Assembly: GCF_000001735.4 (NCBI RefSeq)
Contig: NC_003076.8
Span: forward strand, 4,216,001-4,280,000
Direction of reading: 5' to 3'
DNA: 64,000 bases
From: Arabidopsis thaliana
Lineage: Eukaryota; Streptophyta; Magnoliopsida; Brassicales; Brassicaceae
Positions within the stretch are counted from its first letter, which is position 1. Every line of letters begins with the position of its first letter. The translations under genes and the position numbers were made by a program. The notes beneath the pieces were generated by a model that ran no database searches, was not told where the DNA came from, and saw only the letters and a program-made list of their open reading frames with translations. Positions 1 to 9,260 of this stretch are shown here, piece by piece.

Positions 1-588
1 GTCTCTGAGCTATCTGAAGAGCCATGGAAAGGAAAGCTAATAACTTTCAGCCAAAATCCGGAGTTGCATTTGGTGAAAGGAGACGATCTGTACTCAAAAA
101 CAGAGTTTGTTAAAAAAATGCAATGGGGTATGAACACTGATTTTCAGAAAGTGTTTGATTTGATTCTTGGAGTGGCCGTACAAGAGAAGCTGAAGCCGGA
201 AGAGATGATCAAGAGGGTGTTTGTGTTCAGTGATATGGAGTTTGATCAAGCGGCGTCGTCGTCACATTATTCAAGACCAGGCTATGCATTTTTAAGGCAG
301 CCTCCAAGTAATCCAAGTAATGGATGGGAAACGGATTATGAAGTGATTGTGAGGAAGTATAAACAGAATGGGTATGGAGACGTTGTGCCGGAGATAGTGT
401 TTTGGAACTTGAGGGATTCGAGAGCAACGCCGGTGCCGGGAAACAAGAAAGGAGTGGCTTTGGTGAGTGGCTTTTCGAAGAATTTGATGAAAATGTTTTT
501 GGAACATGATGGAGAGATTGATCCTGTGATGATGATGGAGACTGCTATTTCTAAAGATGAGTATAAGTCGCTTGTTGTTGTTGATTAA
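1..588 (+). CDS. DUF2828 family protein, 3' end only
   Basis: This is the last 195 codons of a gene whose 5' part lies outside the window. The frame is open from base 1 to a TAA at 586-588. The protein resembles the C-terminal part of plant DUF2828 (UCP015417-type) proteins. The segment VFVFSDMEFD looks like the metal-binding start of a von Willebrand A-type fold, and the end runs LEHDGEIDPVMMME. Molecular function is unknown for the family. No intron is seen in this part. By gene order it should be AT5G13210. The family call rests on recall of the motif and neighbourhood, so it is good but not certain. Confidence 0.8.
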   Translation, partial: VSELSEEPWKGKLITFSQNPELHLVKGDDLYSKTEFVKKMQWGMNTDFQKVFDLILGVAVQEKLKPEEMIKRVFVFSDMEFDQAASSSHYSRPGYAFLRQPPSNPSNGWETDYEVIVRKYKQNGYGDVVPEIVFWNLRDSRATPVPGNKKGVALVSGFSKNLMKMFLEHDGEIDPVMMMETAISKDEYKSLVVVD

Positions 589-3000
589 GAAGCTTTACTG
601 TTTTTTTGAGTTTGGTTTTGTATTCCTGTTTCATGGTTGAAGCTTCCATTGCAATTTTATTTTAATAAATTTGGCCCATTGATTTTACTTTTTTTTTCTG
701 AACCAAGTAATCGATACGAGACCACTAACCTGGCTTTTATTCATCAATCGATGCTCTCTCTACACGTAACCTGCTTCAAAACACTCATAGTTCGCCGGAA
801 ACAATCACTCGTATCATCGGATCTCGGCGTTTAGAATTCAGAATCCGACGACTTTGGCGAGCAAACCTTACGCAAACTATGGATGGTATTGGAAATGAAC
901 GACAACAAGAACAACCGTTTCATTTACAGATTTACTTCTTCAAATGGGCTTTTCTTCTCTAAATGGGTTTACTACCTTAAGGGGCTTTTCAACTATAGGT
1001 TCAATTATATTCTTATGTAAGGGTACTAACTAGTGTGGGCTGTAAACGACTTAAAGTTTCGGCCATTTAGTTTTATGCAAGAAAAAAAATATAGATAATA
1101 CAGTAATGATGAATCCACTATACATGTTAAATCCAATATAATAAATCCACTATACATTAGTGTTCTCATATTTCGTTTCAAGATTCGATTCAAAAAATTT
1201 GAAAATGTTAAATATGTGTTTCTGAGATTAAAGGCCAAAAGAAGGGTAAGGTCGTATATGAAAGGTGGACAGAGGGGCAAATTAGTCAGCTTGAAAAATA
1301 CATCGACATTAAAAATCGGCAGCACTGACAAAACGTGTGATAACACAAATAAAAATAATCGGAAGAAAAAGAATAAATAAGGCGTATTGACTCTGGAACG
1401 TGAGAAGATGAAAGAGAGCGACGAAAACCTCTAAAGACTTATCGAGAAGTGCACCTTAGCCTAGTGAATAATGATATGTATTGACATTAACTACTACTAC
1501 TACAGCTCCCAACACGTGAAAGACATGCATCTAACTCTTTCACTTTCGGTTGCCAAGAAAAAAAAAAAAAAAAAACTTTCACTTTCGGCATCAAATATAT
1601 ACTACTAAAAAAGTTTTTTATACGTAATTCTTTTTTAATATTTGATTAGTTCAGAATATTAATTAAAAAAATTACTTTTCGTAATCACTACATTTTGTAG
1701 TTATATGATTTTTAATTTAAAATAGTAAAAAGGAGAAATGTAACTAATTAAGCTAACATGCGCGCGATAGAATAAGGTGAAGTTTAAATTTGAGCACAAG
1801 ATAGAAAATTGAGGTCAATTTAATTCGGAAGTGGTTCAAGGTATATTTTCACAAGAAAGAAAAACGTGAGTTCATTGAATCCCTCTATAACTTTACTTGA
1901 GAACAATGTAATAATATGTAAATCTGTTAGGAAACGAGCAGCCACATATGCTTTAAACAAGAGAACAAGAAAAAGAGCGGCCACATGTGAAAAAAAAACA
2001 CCAGCCAAAATGTGAAACTAAGAAAAGAAAAGAAAAACCATCGACATCGTCCAAAGGATCGACCCGTCTTTTCTGGTTTGGCAGAAAACAAACTTCCAAG
2101 TTCCGACTTGACCTAGTCTTTATGCATCTGCAGTGGTGTTTTCTTTAAATCTTTTTTTGAATGGATTTGAAAATCTTATTTTTTCTTCTTCTTTCAAAAC
2201 ACTAACTGTGAATCACCACCAACATTTTATTGTTCTAAAATCCCTATTTGTATGTTTTATTGGTTACTTTCCCAAATATGATGAAAGTTTATTGGTGTAC
2301 TTTAGTTTAGAAATGTAAGAAATTTCAGTTGTATTATTAGGTCAACCAAATATTATTCTTGAATAGTAATGTCAAATTTTGTTTATATTGAAAAATCAAT
2401 AAGACTGATATCTACTAAATGTGATTTGCTATACTAGTAGAGCTAGTAGTAGCAAGATTAAAATTCATATTAAGAAAAAATGGAAAAGAAAAACATGTTT
2501 CGAGAAAAATATACAGATCAGAGACTAGAGTAGAAAACAAATATAATGTCAGAAGAACCCAATGTGACGAACAGTAACAGAAACATGTTACCAAATTTTT
2601 GAAGATATATTTTTATAAAACATTACAATGTTCATTGGACTTCCGTTATTTCCGGATATAAAATATCTTCTTTCTGCGTAGCAAGCAATTACATTACATT
2701 AGGTATATTAAGAATTTAAACATGTGTTTTGAATCATTAAATTAATTAGATAAGTAAGAGAAGAGGTTGGGAGCCTAATAAAAACAAAACAAAAAGGAAA
2801 AAGTGGATAGGTTGCCAATTGTGCCGAAAAGAAAGAGAAAGCATGAACCTCGTGCGTTAAATAAGTATCAGAGACATACTACATTTTAAAAACTCTCACA
2901 TGAGAAATCAGAATCCGTTATTATTCCTCCATTTATTCATCTCAAAACCCATATCTCTCTGTCTTGATCTCTCTCTCACTTTCTAATAAGATCAAAGAAG
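589..3000. other. intergenic region: DUF2828 3' flank and JAZ10 upstream region
   Basis: No convincing coding sequence is present; the open frames are short and lack family resemblance. The segment is AT-rich with homopolymer runs, for example poly-A near 1560-1575. It presumably holds the DUF2828 3' UTR, then the JAZ10 promoter and 5' UTR. The pyrimidine-rich stretch just before 3001, with TCTCTCTCAC-type runs, is typical of a plant 5' leader. Confidence 0.6.
1397..1518. promoter_or_regulatory. candidate MYC-type E/G-box sites upstream of JAZ10
   Basis: A perfect palindromic G-box CACGTG lies at 1513-1518 and a T/G-box AACGTG at 1397-1402. A weaker CACATG E-box lies near the leader at 2897-2902. 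MYC2-class bHLH factors bind such sites in jasmonate-responsive genes, and JAZ genes are known MYC targets. The main sites are about 1.5 kb from the start codon, so their assignment to JAZ10 is inference. Confidence 0.35.
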
Positions 3001-4502
3001 ATGTCGAAAGCTACCATAGAACTCGATTTCCTCGGACTTGAGAAGAAACAAACCAACAACGCTCCTAAGCCTAAGTTCCAGAAATTTCTCGATCGCCGTC
3101 GTAGTTTCCGAGGTTCGTTTGGTTTTTAGTCGCTCTCTCTTTTTTTTTTCTTGCGATAAATCGAATTTATTCATATGGAACTCCTGCAGATATTCAAGGT
3201 GCGATTTCGAAAATCGATCCGGAGATTATCAAATCGCTGTTAGCTTCCACTGGAAACAATTCCGATTCATCGGCTAAATCTCGTTCGGTTCCGTCTACTC
3301 CGAGGGAAGATCAGCCTCAGATCCCGATTTCTCCGGTCCACGCGTCTCTCGCCAGGTATTTTTGTCTTTCCGGTAAAGTTTTTTTTTTCTTTCTAACTTT
3401 TTTGGCGCTACCAGAAAAGACGAAAAAATTTGAAATTCAAATTTTCAAAACATTCATTTTCCTCAGGTCTAGTACCGAACTCGTTTCGGGAACTGTTCCT
3501 ATGACGATTTTCTACAATGGAAGTGTTTCAGTTTTCCAAGTGTCTCGTAACAAAGCTGGTGAAATTATGAAGGTCGCTAATGAAGCAGCATCTAAGAAAG
3601 ACGAGTCGTCGATGGAGACAGATCTTTCGGTAATTCTTCCGACCACTCTAAGACCAAAGCTCTTTGGCCAGAATCTAGAAGGAGGTTAGTATAATAAAAA
3701 TAAAAATCACTTAGTGCTGGATTCTTCTAGAATTTTAGTTACATATTATTGCATGTAGAGATCTAAGAAGAGTTTGTTGTTAGAGAGGAATTGGTTGCTA
3801 ATTAGTTTGGAATTAGATATCAAAGAGTTAAAGACTATAGTTTATGTCTATACGTATTAATATACGTTATTAATAAAAGTATAAACATGTTGTTTAATTT
3901 CTGATAAGAAACTGGTTTATGCGTGTGTATGCAGATCTTCCCATCGCAAGGAGAAAGTCACTGCAACGTTTTCTCGAGAAGCGCAAGGAGAGGTAATGAT
4001 TCTTCAACAATCCAAGGATTTTTACCCCCAAATAATTAAAGAAAGGTTTTTATTTTTCTCTCTCTCGACCTTTTTTTTACTATAAGTTATTTAAGATAGT
4101 AATTATGGGTCCTGCCTCTTTTACTCTCACATACAACTTAAGATTCAACTAGTTTTGTTCAACAACGCACATGCTTATACGTAGATAGATAATGGAGATC
4201 AGTAGTAATATCGGTATACGTAGGTTACTATTGTAATGGAACTTTTAAAAAGCGCGTTGACTTTGAGTCTTTGACTCTAGTTCTGTTTGCTACACCGACA
4301 AGTTATATTTTTCAAAATGATGAGAAAACGAGGAGAAACACCGGAAAAAAATTTGAACTTTTACTTTTATCAGACCATACGGCCAAAGAAAGATCTGTAT
4401 ATTATATAAGTTATCACAAAACGCGGTTTCACATTTTCTTTTTCGTCTTGTTGTGTTTGCAGATTAGTATCAACATCTCCTTACTATCCGACATCGGCCT
4501 AA
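3001..4502 (+). CDS. JAZ10: JAZ10 jasmonate ZIM-domain repressor
   Basis: Five exons join cleanly: 3001-3112, 3190-3355, 3467-3684, 3935-3992 and 4463-4502. They give 197 aa, the length of JAZ10.1 (TIFY9/JAS1). JAZ proteins are nuclear repressors that bind MYC transcription factors and recruit NINJA/TOPLESS. The hormone jasmonoyl-isoleucine drives their COI1-dependent degradation. The TIFYNG motif lies at about residues 106-111. The Jas motif begins DLPIARRKSLQRFLEKRKER (about 166-185) and ends with the PY segment in exon 5. The N-terminal region FQKFLDRRRSFRDIQ fits the cryptic MYC-interaction domain described for JAZ10. Retaining intron 4 gives AGG-TAA at once, ending the protein inside Jas. 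Retaining intron 3 stops after one extra glycine, before Jas. Both fit the dominant-negative splice forms reported for this gene. Confidence 0.97.
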
Positions 4503-5990
4503 ACGATCTCTTTTTAGATTGGGACATGGACCAAATTTGTCTTTTTCAATCGGAAGACATCCATGTTCGTTTTTGGATTTGGCTTATTTCCAATCTTCTT
4601 TTGAAGCCTTCTTCGTCGTTGCTAAATCGTATACTATTCACGACAAACGTTTTTAGGAGATTACGTTACCTACTAAGATTATATATATTGGTTTGTTTTT
4701 AAAAATGTCTATTATCTTTATTGTCATTGATAGCTTGATTTAAGAAGCTCTCTCTTATCCCGTGACCTTCTACTTTTGTTTTATTTTTTAGTATATGGTA
4801 AAGAAAATTATAACACGCCTCTTTTAGCTTCTCATGAAGCTTCCGTATCAGAGTATTATTAAAGGAAATGTGGCCATTCATCTTTGATTATATTGGTTGG
4901 TCTCTAGCTTGGGTTGTCCTAATTGTTATAATGGAAAACAGTTTAAGAAACACGTGAGTATTAGTTATATAATACTATCAAGTCTACCCGACTAATTGTG
5001 TCTTTATGTCAAAAGTCTTTTAACATGAGTTTGGTGGAATTTGTACATTGGAATGAAGATGAAAAGAAGTGGTAAAGTGAACGTACTTTGTGTGGCTTCT
5101 TTTAGACAATTACCCCTTTCATTGAATAGTATCCATCACTAGTACTAACAAAAAAGGGATGGCTGGTCCGGATTTAAGAAACAAAAACCACACAACCATT
5201 CACTGCGTCTTCTTTATCATTGAAACCAAGATACTGTAGCTTATTGATATGAAATAAATACCACCATGTGCATACGTGAGAGTTTTTTTATTACATGTAG
5301 TTTCTTAAAAATGTTTTCGTGTCTCTTTAAGTTGTGTCAAGTAAATTGCTTCTCATTTAATCTACTGCGATGACATAAACTTAGTTTGCACATTGCAATG
5401 GCTAATGAGAGTACTAAACTTACATCATGTTGTTTAAGCTTTGAAGATGGAATACCGTATATCAAGTTTTAATTAGTAGCTCTGATTCAGATGTTTGGTT
5501 TAGATTCAGATTCAGATTAGTCAAGTGTTTGGCTTTGGTCAAGTTGACTGCATAAGCCAATCCTAATATCTTTGATTCATCACGAGTAATTCAAATTAAT
5601 TATTTGATTCGATTTGGTCCAACACCAACAGTTTATCCTGTTCGTCTGGAAAAAATCTAATATATCAACCAGCTATTTACATAGCATTCGGCCAAATCAT
5701 TCCAATAGAATGAAACATCCTATATCAATCAACAGATCGAGAAAATGAATGTCCAAAAACAAAACCTGTACTAACTGATTCACATCAGTTTGGAAACAAA
5801 CTTAAGAAACAGGAATACTTAATTTGAGGAAAATCCTTGTAAATTTGATTATAAAAAAAATTACTTGCTAGATGGCAATACAATCTGCGGAACTGAGAGA
5901 TTTCATAACCCAAAAAAAAAGGAAATTGCATAATTTAAAATTCACCATTATCAGTTTTGAGCAAACAAAACAGAAGTTAGAAAAGAGATT
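4503..5990. other. JAZ10 3' flank, no gene seen
   Basis: AT-rich, non-coding sequence with stop codons in all frames. It should contain the JAZ10 3' UTR and, towards 5990, the 3' flank of the minus-strand snoRNA transcript. TCAG/TCATCA-like snoRNA boxes occur singly here, for example near 5577 and 5785, but I could not pair them with terminal stems. Confidence 0.55.
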
Positions 5991-5992
5991 GA

Positions 5993-6094
5993 CGAATCGG
6001 GACATCAGTTTTAAAAAGCTCGATTTATATAATCCGCATGAGTTATAGGAAAGCACCGTTGTAGTGCAAAATATTCATCATCTGCTCCGATTCG
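5993..6094 (-). ncRNA. C/D-box snoRNA guiding 2'-O-methylation of 18S rRNA
   Basis: Read on the minus strand, the element has C box ATGATGA (forward 6075-6081) and D box CTGA (forward 6005-6008). A perfect 8-bp terminal stem closes it: CGAATCGG at 5993-6000 against CCGATTCG at 6087-6094. The bases just upstream of the D box are complementary to TTAAAAAGCTCG, which occurs in the conserved 18S rRNA segment GTTAAAAAGCTCGTAG. By the D+5 rule the methylated base is the first A after TT. This is the class of site guided by yeast snR47 and vertebrate U36, by recall. The promoter at 6291-6396 (TATA, telo-box, site II) points in the same direction, as expected for plant snoRNA genes. The snoRNA would be processed from a transcript starting near 6265. 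Confidence 0.8.
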
Positions 6095-6290
6095 TTCAAT
6101 CAATTTTTTCAGTTGAAATTAAGATTCAGAAAAACAAGAGGAAAACTAAACACCAACTTCAAAACAAATTCTAGCAATCCTAGCTTAGAAATTCAGATCT
6201 TAAACATGGAATAACAAATAACGAAGAGTATTGAGAAGGAGAGCTAACGAAACGAATCTGAGTCTGTTGGGTCATCACAGCTACAGCCCT

Positions 6291-6396
6291 CTTTTATAGG
6301 GTGAAGCCTTTAGACTCAGAGAAACCCTAGTTTTGAATTTGGTTATCGAATCTGGGCCACATGGGTCACACTATTACACATTATTGGGCCGGCCCA
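6291..6396. promoter_or_regulatory. bidirectional promoter: TATA, telo-box and site II elements
   Basis: On the minus strand TATAAAA (forward 6292-6298) is preceded by a telo-box AAACCCTAG (6322-6330). Beyond it are site II motifs TGGGCC at 6353-6358 and a palindromic TGGGCCGGCCCA at 6385-6396. The telo-box plus site II pair is characteristic of plant snoRNA and ribosomal-protein promoters. The TATA places the minus-strand start near 6265, upstream of the snoRNA. The same site II cluster lies about 120 bp before the PPR start codon on the plus strand and probably serves it too. Confidence 0.7.
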
Positions 6397-6513
6397 TATC
6401 TCTTTAAATTTGGTTTATCCAGAATCATTCGATCTCAGTTGGGAAAAACCGGTTTTGAATAAACCGGATTGGACACTACTCCACTACTTGTCTCCACTCT
6501 GCTCGTAATCCGC

Positions 6514-8982
6514 ATGATCGTGTTCATGAGAATAATTCATGTTGCGCAGACTCGCAGATTGATGATCCGATGCAATCGCATTCGACAATGTGGGTTTTCT
6601 GTGAAAACTGCGGCATTGGATTTAGAATCGTCGGATTCGATAATCCCAGGCTTAGACTCTCATGCTTACGGTGCAATGCTCCGTCGCTGCATTCAGAAGA
6701 ACGACCCAATTTCAGCAAAGGCTATTCATTGCGACATCTTGAAGAAAGGAAGCTGCTTAGACCTTTTCGCCACAAACATTCTACTCAACGCTTATGTGAA
6801 AGCTGGCTTTGACAAAGATGCGTTAAACCTGTTCGACGAAATGCCTGAGAGAAATAATGTCTCTTTTGTTACTCTTGCGCAAGGGTATGCGTGTCAAGAT
6901 CCCATTGGTTTGTATTCCAGGTTGCATCGAGAGGGTCATGAGCTTAATCCACACGTCTTCACTTCTTTCTTGAAGTTGTTTGTTAGTTTGGACAAAGCTG
7001 AGATTTGTCCATGGTTGCATTCTCCTATCGTTAAGCTCGGTTATGATTCTAATGCTTTTGTTGGAGCTGCGCTTATTAATGCTTACTCTGTCTGTGGTTC
7101 TGTTGATAGTGCAAGAACTGTTTTTGAAGGGATTTTGTGCAAAGACATTGTTGTTTGGGCAGGAATTGTATCTTGCTATGTAGAAAATGGATATTTCGAG
7201 GATTCTCTTAAGCTGCTATCTTGTATGAGGATGGCTGGTTTCATGCCCAACAACTACACCTTTGACACGGCGCTTAAGGCTAGTATTGGGCTAGGCGCAT
7301 TTGATTTCGCGAAAGGTGTTCATGGCCAAATCTTAAAAACATGTTATGTGTTGGATCCTCGTGTGGGTGTTGGTTTGCTTCAGTTGTATACACAACTCGG
7401 AGACATGTCTGATGCTTTCAAAGTGTTTAATGAGATGCCAAAGAATGATGTGGTACCTTGGAGTTTTATGATTGCTCGTTTTTGTCAAAACGGTTTCTGC
7501 AACGAGGCGGTTGATCTTTTTATTCGAATGAGGGAAGCTTTTGTTGTCCCTAACGAGTTTACTTTAAGCAGTATTTTGAATGGCTGTGCCATCGGAAAGT
7601 GTTCTGGCTTAGGTGAGCAACTCCATGGTCTTGTAGTCAAAGTTGGCTTTGATTTGGATATCTATGTCTCAAATGCTCTTATTGATGTATATGCCAAATG
7701 TGAGAAAATGGATACCGCTGTGAAGTTATTTGCTGAGTTATCAAGTAAAAATGAGGTAAGCTGGAACACAGTCATTGTCGGGTATGAGAATCTAGGCGAA
7801 GGAGGAAAAGCGTTCAGCATGTTTCGTGAAGCGCTCAGAAATCAGGTGTCGGTAACTGAAGTAACTTTCTCAAGTGCTCTTGGAGCTTGTGCTTCATTGG
7901 CGAGCATGGACCTCGGTGTCCAAGTTCATGGACTGGCGATAAAAACCAATAATGCCAAAAAAGTTGCAGTGAGTAACTCATTGATAGATATGTATGCAAA
8001 ATGTGGTGATATCAAATTCGCACAATCGGTGTTCAACGAGATGGAAACGATAGATGTCGCTTCATGGAATGCGTTGATCTCAGGCTATTCCACACATGGA
8101 CTGGGTAGACAGGCATTGAGAATCCTCGACATTATGAAGGATAGAGATTGCAAGCCAAATGGTTTAACATTTCTTGGTGTTCTTTCTGGATGCAGCAATG
8201 CAGGATTAATAGATCAAGGTCAAGAATGTTTTGAATCAATGATTCGTGATCATGGTATTGAACCATGTTTGGAACATTATACGTGTATGGTCAGGCTTTT
8301 GGGAAGATCAGGGCAGCTTGACAAAGCAATGAAGCTGATTGAAGGGATTCCATATGAGCCTAGCGTTATGATCTGGAGGGCAATGCTTAGTGCCTCTATG
8401 AATCAGAACAATGAAGAGTTTGCAAGGAGATCGGCAGAGGAAATACTAAAGATCAATCCAAAGGACGAGGCGACATATGTTCTGGTATCAAACATGTACG
8501 CAGGTGCAAAACAATGGGCAAACGTAGCTTCCATTAGGAAAAGCATGAAGGAAATGGGTGTCAAGAAGGAACCTGGTTTAAGTTGGATAGAACATCAAGG
8601 TGATGTGCATTACTTCAGTGTGGGGTTATCAGATCATCCGGATATGAAGCTCATAAATGGAATGTTGGAATGGCTTAACATGAAAGCAACTCGAGCTGGT
8701 TACGTTCCTGATCGGAATGCGGTCCTGCTCGATATGGATGATGAAGAAAAGGATAAGAGATTGTGGGTTCATAGCGAGAGGTTGGCTTTGGCGTATGGGC
8801 TTGTTCGAATGCCATCATCAAGAAATCGCATACTGATCATGAAGAATCTACGGATATGTTCAGATTGCCACAGTGCTATGAAAGTGATTTCAAGTATCGT
8901 ACAGCGAGATCTGGTTATAAGAGATATGAACCGGTTCCATCATTTTCATGCAGGAGTCTGCTCTTGCGGCGACCACTGGTGA
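6514..8982 (+). CDS. DYW-class pentatricopeptide repeat protein, probably mitochondrial
   Basis: An intronless 822-aa PLS-type PPR protein, the length I recall for AT5G13230. The frame extends upstream to 6469 only with non-ATG codons; 6514 is the first ATG. The Arg-rich, acid-poor N-terminus (MIVFMRIIHVAQTRR) suits a mitochondrial presequence. Repeats with GxxLHG, NALIDMYAKCG and WNxLIxGY signatures run through the middle. E and E+ regions follow, then a C-terminal DYW deaminase domain with HSERLALAYGL, CSDCHSAMK and CSCGDHW. DYW proteins bind organellar RNA and carry out C-to-U editing; the HSE and CxxC elements are zinc and catalytic ligands. The last residues are DHW rather than DYW, a tolerated variant. 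The edited target cannot be read from the sequence. Confidence 0.93.
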   Translation: MIVFMRIIHVAQTRRLMIRCNRIRQCGFSVKTAALDLESSDSIIPGLDSHAYGAMLRRCIQKNDPISAKAIHCDILKKGSCLDLFATNILLNAYVKAGFDKDALNLFDEMPERNNVSFVTLAQGYACQDPIGLYSRLHREGHELNPHVFTSFLKLFVSLDKAEICPWLHSPIVKLGYDSNAFVGAALINAYSVCGSVDSARTVFEGILCKDIVVWAGIVSCYVENGYFEDSLKLLSCMRMAGFMPNNYTFDTALKASIGLGAFDFAKGVHGQILKTCYVLDPRVGVGLLQLYTQLGDMSDAFKVFNEMPKNDVVPWSFMIARFCQNGFCNEAVDLFIRMREAFVVPNEFTLSSILNGCAIGKCSGLGEQLHGLVVKVGFDLDIYVSNALIDVYAKCEKMDTAVKLFAELSSKNEVSWNTVIVGYENLGEGGKAFSMFREALRNQVSVTEVTFSSALGACASLASMDLGVQVHGLAIKTNNAKKVAVSNSLIDMYAKCGDIKFAQSVFNEMETIDVASWNALISGYSTHGLGRQALRILDIMKDRDCKPNGLTFLGVLSGCSNAGLIDQGQECFESMIRDHGIEPCLEHYTCMVRLLGRSGQLDKAMKLIEGIPYEPSVMIWRAMLSASMNQNNEEFARRSAEEILKINPKDEATYVLVSNMYAGAKQWANVASIRKSMKEMGVKKEPGLSWIEHQGDVHYFSVGLSDHPDMKLINGMLEWLNMKATRAGYVPDRNAVLLDMDDEEKDKRLWVHSERLALAYGLVRMPSSRNRILIMKNLRICSDCHSAMKVISSIVQRDLVIRDMNRFHHFHAGVCSCGDHW

Positions 8983-9260
8983 ATGGTAACTGACTACGTA
9001 CATAAACACAAAATCTCAACTTTTTTTCTCTTCAGTTGAATTTAGGTACATTAGATTACGACAATGCCTGATAAGTATTTGCACATGACATAGTACAGAG
9101 TATTATTAGTAGTCACGTCAACTACACAGATAAAGGAAAGCGAAGAGCTTAACCTTGGACTTCGACTCGGACTCATACAAGCCTAGAGACTAGAGATCAC
9201 ACATAGTCACATAGATACAGGTTTCCACAGAATATGTGACTCAGCATAACGATACAGAGA

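Noticed and set aside
1026..1346. 106-codon minus-strand frame in the JAZ10 upstream region
   Set aside because: Leu/Phe-rich translation of AT-rich DNA, with no recognisable domain and no neighbouring exons.
6193..6278. Second C/D snoRNA, with a GTGATGA box at 6272-6278 (minus) and CTGA near 6193
   Set aside because: The C box lies upstream of the start predicted from the TATA at 6292. The terminal stem is only about 5 bp and offset, and the rRNA-like match (CATGGAATAAC) is too far from the D box.
6469..6513. Upstream extension of the PPR frame to 6469
   Set aside because: It begins with a TTG codon and lies inside the site II promoter region. The first ATG (6514) gives the expected 822 aa.
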